A stretch of 64,000 nt of DNA from Maylandia zebra (taxonomy: Eukaryota > Chordata > Actinopteri > Cichliformes > Cichlidae). A program made the position numbers and the translations under genes. Location: the NCBI RefSeq assembly GCF_041146795.1, contig NC_135172.1, forward strand, positions 11,708,137 to 11,772,136, given 5' to 3'. Below, one piece after another: positions 56,036 through 64,000 of the stretch (the stretch's first letter is position 1; every line of letters begins with the position of its first letter). The notes beneath the pieces were generated by a model. It had not been told where the DNA came from. It searched no databases and worked only from the letters and a program-made list of their open reading frames with translations.

Positions 56036-59000
56036 ATGGCTGCAAACGCCTCTCCACTGCTTTGCCTTGCCCTGGAGATCCTGCTTTGGCCTTTAACATG
56101 TGGATGCGTATGTTCAACAATTATTTGCACGAAGAAGAGCTACTTTACTTCACTGCTTAGGAACAGAGGGACAAAGGATTTTCTGCTCAATGCCAAATAC
56201 AGGTGATACTTCCGCCTCTGCTGTTACTGCCCTAGAACAACACTTTTCACCCAAGGTAAATGTTGTTGTGGAAAAACATGCTTTCAGAAAGCGAACACAA
56301 GCTTCACATAAGACTGTTATCCAGTATGTGGCGAGCTTGCGTGACCTTGCTTCTAAATGTTTGTTTGATGACAGGACAGAAGAAATGATCCGTGAACAGC
56401 TAGTTGAACATGTGTCTAGCCCCAGCATAAGAGAAAGAAATTTGCTTGAACCCGATTTGACTCTAGATAAAGCTGTTACACTGGGAACACAAATGGAATC
56501 TGCAGTTCAACAAGCTAAATCCATAGCTGCAGACAGCAGTACTCCAGTCCAAGCTGTGCAGTCTCACTCACACTCCATGCAGGAGCGTGAGTGAGAAACA
56601 CAAATCCAATGCTCAACCTGCAAAGCCATCTCATGCAACCACACCCACTAAGAACTGTTTTAGATGTGGTTCAAACAGTCATTTAGCCAACCTTCGTCAG
56701 AGTCCTGCTGCCAAAGCTACATGTAAAATGTGTCATAAAATTGGACATTTTGCTCGTGTCTGCTGCTCATCCAAGAAAAAAGATGTATGGGAAGTCCATT
56801 TACCACAACTCACAGTCCTCTACTTAACAGATCCTTCGCATGCATCAAAAGGATTGCAATGCAGCATAAATGTGAGAACACCTACCTCATCAGCTAAGGA
56901 CATTGAACTGATTGTGTACACAGGTTCTGCAGTTTCTATCTTGCCTAACCACATCTACAAAGAGCACTTCAGTGATACGCCACTACAACCACCTGACCTT
57001 CAACTGGTTACATACACAAAGAAAACAATTCCTGTTAGGTTGCCTGCAAGTCACAGTGAGCAGAGGAAATGCATCTGCCTCAGCTGTGTTCTTTGTTGTA
57101 AAAAAAAAGGAACTCCTCTTCTTGGAAGAAATCTGATGGAAGCACTGAATGTCAGCATTGCAGGCAATACTGTTCTACCTCCATGTACTGATCCTACTGC
57201 TTCTGTGATGTCTACAAATCCATCACCTGCTTCTTGCATCCCTGCTGCCCCAGATATTGGCTGCGTGCGTGCCTTTGTGTATAAAGTGAAAGTTGACCCA
57301 ACAGTCAAACCTGCCCGTCAGAAGCTGCGACGTCTCCCGTTTGCTGTGAGGGCTTCAGTTTCAGCAGAACTGAATCGTTTACTCAAAGCTGGTGTCATTG
57401 AACGGATTGATGCATCACCATGGGTATCCACAATTGTTGTGACAGGATGGAAAACTGGTGGAATAAGGCTGTATGCAGACCTCCGTGAACCAAACAAAGC
57501 TGTGATCACTGATTGCTACCCCTTACCACATGTGGATGAATTGTTTGCCAGCTTACGGGGTGCAAAAGTGTTTTCTACAATTGATCTTGCAAATGCATAC
57601 TACCAGCTGCCCCTGCATGAAGATAGCAGAGATTTGACAGCATTCATTACACATGATGGACTCTTCAGATTCTGCAGAGTACCTTATGGACTGGCCTCTG
57701 CCCCCTCAGCTTTTCAGAAAATGATGGCTGAAATCCTTAAAAAAGACCTCCCAGGTCTCCAAAATTACCTGGATGACCTTACTGTCTACAGTAAAAGTGC
57801 AGCTGAGCATGACCAAAACCTTAACACTATCCTGCAGAAGCTCAAAGATGCTGGACTTGTGCTTAACGAAAACAAATGCCATTTTAGGAAGACATTACTA
57901 TGCTTCCTAGGTCATGTTGTCACTGCTGATGGCATTCTTCCTGATGAGGAGCATATTGATTTTGTTTTAAGAGCCCCTCCCCCATCTGATGCTGTTGCTT
58001 TGAGATCCTTCTTGGGCTTGATGTCATGGTACTCCAAGTTCTTGCCAAACTTTGCAACTGTTGTAGCCCCTATGCATGCCTGTGCTAGCGACAAGAACAC
58101 CTTCACACGGACTTTAGATGCACAAGCGAGCTTTGAAGAAGTTAAAAAACTCCTGGTGAATAGTCCTGCACTGCTACTGTTTGACCCTGCCTTGCGTGTA
58201 GTGATCTCTACTGATGCAAGTGACTATGGGCTTGGTGCTGTATTTGCTCAAGTGCAATCTGATGGCACAGAAAAACCTGTGGCGTTTGCTCCCCGCACAC
58301 TGTCTGCAACACAACAAAAGTACTCAACTATTGAAAAAGAAGCTTATGCTTGTGTGTGGGCTGCAGAGAAATGGAGAACATATTTGTGACGCCGACGTTT
58401 TACTCTGCAGACAGACCACCAAGCTCTGACAACACTGCTGAGCACCAAAGGGATTAATCGGGCTGGCATGTGCATCGCCCGCTGGTCTGCCTAGGTTCTC
58501 CAAACTATACAGCTGACTGTCTCTCTCGCCTGCCCCTGTCTGTTTCTTCCCATCCCACATCAGATGCAGATCATGAAATGATAGCTCAAGTTGCTGCTGC
58601 CATGTCCTCACTTCCAGTTGCTGACTCTGACTCTGCCTGTTCAACTTGCCCTGAACTGGTTGCTTTGCGTTCACAAATATAAAGTGGCTGGCCTGCCTCA
58701 ATCAAAGCACTTGATGTCACACTTGCACCTTACTACAAAATCTGTAATGCACTCTCAACCCTAAGTGATTATGTTCTCAGAGGCTCAAGGCTCATTGCAC
58801 CACTTTCAGTGAGACCTAAACTGATTGCACTGGCACATGGAAGTCACCAAGGGATTGTGCTCACAAAACGCCTTTGCCAGTTCAATGACAAAACTGCACA
58901 TACTAATCCTGCTCCCAGAACATTGTAACTGACAATGGTACACAGTTTACCTCTGTAATAGAGGCATCTCCCACAGCAGAACATCTGTCTACTACCCAGC

Positions 59001-59429
59001 TGCAAATGGAGCAATCGAAAGGTTTCATCGTGCCCTCCGCACCTCTATCCAGACAGCAATCCAGCAGTCAAAACCATGGAAGGAGACTGTGCTGGATTGG
59101 CTTCAAGTTTACCGTGCAACACCGCATGTAACTACTTCCCTCTCTCCCTATGAACTCCTGTATGGCAGAAAGATGGTTACTAAACTGGATGTACTCCCTT
59201 TGCCTTCTGCTGTGTCTCCACTGGATAACATTGCACGTCACTCAGTTCAGAAATATCAGTTGAAAATGCAACGTTACACTGATTGTAGGCATCACGCACA
59301 GAAACCTTCGTTTCTACCAAGAGAGAGTGTGAGGATGAGGAAACCCCACCATGTTCCCAAAGGACATCCCAGATTTACCCCTCCTATAACAGTAACAAAA
59401 GCCAAAGGCTCAAAACTTTTTTTGTATGT
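56036..59429 (+). pseudogene. Ty3/Gypsy gag-pol relic, copy 2
   Basis: Duplicate of 1-3345 at offset 56084 with the same stops, the same protease Tyr substitution and the same deletions, so the damage predates the duplication. It shows a little more of the 5' end than copy 1: an ATG at 56036 (MAANASP) and a Gag segment PGDPALAFNMWMRMFNNYLH in another frame, showing a frameshift near 56130. The ERV lies just upstream, possibly in the relic's leader. Confidence 0.88.
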
Positions 59430-59513
59430 CTTGTTTTTTTTCTTGAATAAATTTCATCTAGGTCATAATGGATGGAAAAACAGAAGGACTAACATGACTG
59501 TTTTATGTTCAGC

Positions 59514-60148
59514 AGGCATAGAAAGCACTGGATGTCTGGGGGTCTGGGTCTCTTCCATTCCTGCTTCATGTCCTGGGGGCATATGGCTCCCTACACCTAC
59601 TATTAGACATTTAGATGGAGAAATCTTATGAACACAAGAGCTCTTACACACAGAGGTGTACAAACAGGTAATCACAGATGCACAGTATCTTGGTCGGCTG
59701 CTGCCTCTAAACACATAATGCATTATTAGTACTCTATGCTGCTCAGTAACATTTAATATTTATTATTTACTGTTACTTTTGCATATGTTGGTTGTTGCTG
59801 TGGTTTCCCTGCTGTTGTTTTTTTTTTGCTCATTTTTTTTCAGCAGATTTTCAGTGTCTTTTCTCTCTCTATCTCTCCTCTCCTTCTGTTAACTGTCTTC
59901 CAAACTTCTCTTTCCTTTTTCTTTCTCTTTCCTCTCCCCGTCCTATCTGTTCTGATTGTAATAACTCATAATAAAAAATCCTCTATTTTATCTATCTATC
60001 TATAAAAACTATTACTATCAAGTGGACCAGGACAGCAAAAGCGGAACTTGGTCAACTTGGGAACATAAATCTGCTGGGCTTTTTCTTGGGCTTCAGACAA
60101 TAATTCTGATTGCCGGGCAGGACAGGCAAGGACAAAAAGAAAAGAGAG
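59514..60148 (+). mobile_element. Non-LTR retrotransposon 3' end, copy 2
   Basis: Duplicate of 3430-4064, with no difference noticed. Confidence 0.6.
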
Positions 60149-61536
60149 TAAACATGAATGTCCTTCCTCTGTGGTTCTTTTGCTGTCTGCAGGAAGAACA
60201 ATGGGGCTTAGTTGTCTTGTGCTGAATATTTTAGATGTTCAGGTAACTTTCAGTCTCAATGACTGTTCTAAGTATTGATATTATTCCTCTACATTTATGT
60301 ATATATATGTATGCTGTATGTATTCATTACTTTTTCTAAAACTCTCCTGCTCAAACCTGATGGAGTGCAATAAAAAATGGCACAAGAGTTAAAATGCTTA
60401 AAATACAAACATTTTTACAAGGCATGTTTACAGCCTGTTAAAATAATAATAATAACAATAATATTAATAATAATAGTGACCATTTGGAAAACATCACCAT
60501 TATTAAGCACCAGTCTAGCTTGTTCTGCTCTTTAGCAGTTTGTGGTCTGTCCACCGTAGGCTGCCATTATCACAGCTCATGATCTCAGTAGCAGTCTCTG
60601 CAGATGGGTATTTGGTTGGCGCTTGCAGGTTATGTTTTCAGTAATATTTTCCACTGAACCCTGTTATTATCTTTGAGTTAGCACGCAAAAAGACTCTCTG
60701 CTAGAAACTGATTGCAATCGCAGCAATGCACATGCAAGTGTGGGGGCTGGGTGAGGAGTTTACAGATGAAAAGCCTTTTATCTCTGCTTGTTGCCACAAA
60801 TAAAATAATTTCTAAATCAGGTTATTTGTCTTTATACTGTGACACTGATATCTGTATTTGTAATTGTCATACTTTGTAAATCCAAATTTTCAACAAGGTT
60901 TACATATATACACAAAAACACATCATATGTTTATACATATATAAAAGTGACAAAGGGCAGCGCTAAGTGGCAAAATTCACCAGTGATATAATGATATAAG
61001 AACAAACCGTCAATGAAATAAAAATTACTAACAGCAATGAAATGGTTAAATGTACAGTTCTGAAAAAGACATAACAAGGTTTCCAGTTGTTACGAAATAA
61101 ATAAGAGTAACAACTTGGACTTAAATATTCTGCACTGTGACAAAATCAAGGCTATAATGCAGTGACATTCCCGCATTTCAGTGTCTTCTGCTATAATAGC
61201 ACATGCACACAAGGGTCATCCCCACAGCAAACACTACAGTTGTTGTATCCCTTTGTTCTTGGATTATAGTGAACAACCTTTCTTTGTGTGTAATTGCTCT
61301 CACGGTTAGAAAAGGGAGACAAAAGGCACGTGACCTGCTAAAATAGAATAAAAATAAAAATACATGAGCATAATATTTACATGATCATGAATTATTCCAT
61401 TCATATGAGTAACATGTGAAGCCCATCGAACTGCCTAATCTAATTTTGTCGAACACAGCAAAAAGGTAAAATGAAGATTCAAGTGTGATGCACAAAATTT
61501 TAAATGACAGTTGCAGAGATGTGTTAAAAGGCTTGT
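60149..61536. other. Intergenic / 3' flank of receptor A-prime
   Basis: Duplicate of 4065-5452. No gene is seen. Confidence 0.5.
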
Positions 61537-62375
61537 TCAACACCATGTGGGGTCTGTTTCTGTTGAAAGGACAACAGATTCTTCATCAGAGCTCGTGTTA
61601 TTTCTATACTTCACCACAGTGTAATCAGCATGCTGCTCTTCTCTTGGCTGAAGTGGCTCTATGGTAGACAAAAGAGGATCTGTGTGGTTTTTAAAGAAGT
61701 AGACTTTGCTGTAGAGGACTTCATCCTCCACCTGTGGCTCACCTAAGATGTCTTCACGCACAGGATCAGGATTTAGCTGAGAACAAAAAGCGATACATCA
61801 TAATTCACTTAAAGATTTGACTCCTTTGACTCTGTAAGAAAGATCATTCAGTATGAAAATGTGTTTTCCAACTCTACAGTAATCTTTACCTCCACTATGT
61901 TGTTTGATGTTTCGTTTGTGGAAGACTGACTCGTAGTCCTCTTTTTTCTGATTATTGAAAGTAATAAACAGAAAAAATAAGTGAGTTCATGCCAGAGATA
62001 AAATGTTGTCACTTTGAATCAAACACCGTGTTGCTTACCTAATCAAAAAGAAGAAAAGGAGAAGTATTGAAACCAGAACTATTACAGAAACTCCAATTGT
62101 CCATGTTCCTGTGATACTTTGGACAGTGAGAGTCTTTGGAGCAGAGCTGATATCTTTGTTGGTTTTCACAGCACAGGAGTAGCTTCCTGCATCCTCCCTG
62201 CTGACTGGGTCTAGGATCAGATGTTTGTTCTGGTTCTCGCTCGCGGTCAGAGGTCGACTGTTCAAGTACCAAATGTAGTTTGTGTTGTCAGTCAGAGGAC
62301 ATCTGGTGCTGCAGGTCAGTGTGACTCTCTGACCCTCTGTCACCACTGCAGAAGGACTCATCTTCACTCTCAGCT
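61537..62375 (-). CDS. Receptor A-prime, 3' exons (partial)
   Basis: Exons 7 to 9 of a second copy of receptor A: 62039-62375 (C2-set plus transmembrane helix), 61890-61947 and 61537-61776 (tail with VLYSKV and ADYTVV). Exons 1 to 6 should lie beyond 64000. Splice sites and frames are intact. It differs from receptor A at four coding bases, and all four change an amino acid: Ser to Arg after CST, two neighbouring changes turning TPREN into TASEN, and Cys to Arg in the tail (VCED to VRED). Role as for receptor A. Confidence 0.83.
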
Positions 62376-62948
62376 CTGAAAGACGAACATTTAACAACAA
62401 CAATAATAATAATAGTAATAATAATAGTATTAAGGCAAGACATGAAACTCTTCCAAATCGCAACATGAATTACTCACAAAACATGAGTTTTAATTGAGGC
62501 CTGACTGCAGGCAGACCCTCCAGTCCTCATATTCAGTTAAATAATAAAACATTTATTTGACTTTGAGTAGTTTTCAGTTTAAATATTATATTTTCTTAGG
62601 TTAGGGTGTCATTCTAAATGTGTGTTTAAGATTTCGTTGTTAGTTATTCTCAGGTTTTTCCTGTCCTCCTATGTCTGTGTTTCTGTTGTTGCCCATATTT
62701 ACTCAGTTTTATCTTTGTGTTTACTTTGGCCTGTTAAATTTGTGTTTCAGTCTCAGTGTTATGTTCCTGTTTTATTTTGGTAGTCTCTTGTGTTGTGTTC
62801 AGTTTTGCTTCCCTTGTCATTAGTCTGACTTATTTCACATGTGCCTTGTTTTTCCCAGCTTCCCAGTGTTCCTTGTCACGTTGCTGGTTCCTCATGTTGA
62901 GTGTGCGTCTCTGTTAGTGAGTATTTGTGTCTCTGCCTGCCATGCAAC

Positions 62949-63784
62949 TGTGGTGGATCATAAATTTGATTAGTTTTGAAGTTGTACATCTCTGTTCCTT
63001 ACATTTCATGTCATGCCCTTATTAATGTTTTATTTGTTGCTTTGACTGTTTTCGAATAGAATATGCAGTGGGAATATAGAGGGAGATAAGTAGTGAAAGT
63101 TTTGCCTGGGTTGATTGTGCATCGATCCATTGTTAATGCCTCAGGGCTCCAGTAGGTGGGTTCGCGCGCTTCCTCCTTCACTCAATACAGACGAGTGAGA
63201 GTGAGAGCTGCGTGTCTGTGCCTTTCTTTCACCTCTCCTCACTATTTCCCCTGTTTAAGGTAACTGTCATGCACAAATCTATATAAATGTGTGTTACTGT
63301 TGATTATTACATTGTTATCATTGTTCATTGTAGCGGAAGATGTGAATTGCGGACTATTTTGCTGAGAAGTTCCAGTTAATCTCTGTTGCTGCGTATGCTA
63401 GTTTTCGCTATTACTTCGCCATATTGTGTGAAGATTTTTCTGTTACGATCTGTATAAGTTAACTACTGAAAGACATGCAGTACTTAAAGTATTATTTCAT
63501 TGCTGTGGAAAGTTAGTGACTGTGTCAGCTAACATGTGCGAGTTAAAAATATGTTTTTGTCTAATGCTACAGTTCATGTTATCTAAAGTATTCTCATCAG
63601 CTAATGCAGCGAACAATAGTGACTTAGTTTGGATACAGTTGTCCTGAGACTGAGTGCATCCATAAGAATATTGTTTTGGTTGTATTGCTTCTGAAACTCA
63701 ATACAGACAAGTGAGAGTGAGAGCTGCGTGTCTGTGCCGTTCTTTCACCTCTCCTCACTATTTCCCCTGTTTAAGGGCACAACA
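62949..63784 (+). repeat. Solo LTR at the orthologous Gypsy site
   Basis: 836 bp, flanked by CAAC (62945-62948) and CAAT (63785-63788), at exactly the position of the full element in copy 1. It agrees with the 3' LTR of copy 1 at all noted diagnostic sites, and has its own changes (TTACTTCGCC, CAGACAAGTG). Confidence 0.95.
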
Positions 63785-64000
63785 CAATCAGCCCATGATA
63801 CCTTATCCAGTGGGACTGTGAAACACTATTGCATTTGAGGCATTTGGCCATCATTCTGGTACAAATGAATCTTGATTCATTTGTCCAAATATTTCATTTT
63901 TCCAGAACATTTTAGTAAATAAACATGAAATACTTGAAATAAACTCCGGATCTTTCTTTGCTTAATGTATCTTGCTATCAGATATCCAGTTCCCTTTTGA

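Larger units (their letters stand above)
56085..64000. repeat. Segmental duplication, copy 2
   Basis: Matches 1-6864 and 16474-16689, with a solo LTR in place of the full Gypsy element. Substitutions relative to copy 1 seen by eye: 61758, 62239, 62244, 62302, two adjacent near 62762, one near 62780, and one in the right target duplication (63788). Confidence 0.93.

Overview
This is vertebrate nuclear DNA, almost certainly from a percomorph teleost (a cichlid-like genome is my guess, not shown). The reasons are spliced immunoglobulin-domain receptor genes with short introns, and a typical fish repeat set: Ty3/Gypsy, ERV, hAT, piggyBac, ISL2EU, a tRNA-derived SINE, and L2-like and R4-like LINEs. 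No rRNA, functional tRNA or CRISPR array is visible, and nothing is prokaryotic.

Host genes. All host genes lie on the minus strand and form a cluster of related type I Ig receptors that resemble fish CD22/Siglec-like proteins. Receptor A (18911 down to 5453, nine exons, 629 codons) and receptor B (33545 down to 29741, nine exons, 595 codons) both splice to open frames with matching exon phases. A partial third copy, A-prime, occupies 61537-62375 and runs off the window. Two decayed relatives lie at 25506-26445 and 34600-34905. The C2-type exons of A and B are nearly or fully identical while their V-type exons are strongly diverged, which suggests exon-scale gene conversion.

Duplication. Positions 1-16689 and 56085-64000 are the same sequence, collinear with no net indel outside one element and only about eight substitutions seen outside the LTRs. 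Copy 1 carries a full Ty3/Gypsy element (6865-16473) in antisense inside intron 6 of receptor A. Copy 2 has only a solo LTR (62949-63784) at the same nucleotide. The Gypsy element has 836-bp LTRs, a tRNA-Thr-type primer site, a polypurine tract, a textbook -1 frameshift site (T_TTA_AAC plus a 9-bp stem 7 nt later) and a MYND-like zinc finger at the start of pol. Its gag is broken by a transposon insertion and its pol by one TGA.

Between the duplicated blocks lies a transposon graveyard. In order: R4-like LINE ends, a 1445-bp hAT MITE (8-bp TSD), a piggyBac transposase relic with a double fold-back insertion, a 920-bp piggyBac MITE, receptor pseudogene C with its own MITE, a SINE, receptor B, receptor pseudogene D, an L2-like LINE split by another LINE, a 5-kb hAT element whose transposase exon is split by a solo LTR, an ISL2EU deletion derivative (THAP and YqaJ/SWIM remnants), and an ERV (47387-55860) with near-identical LTRs but no pol. 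A second Gypsy relic family opens both duplicated blocks.

Everything was read by eye. Exon boundaries for A and B are supported by GT/AG sites, matching exon lengths and total lengths divisible by three. Family names rest on motif recognition, not on database searches.
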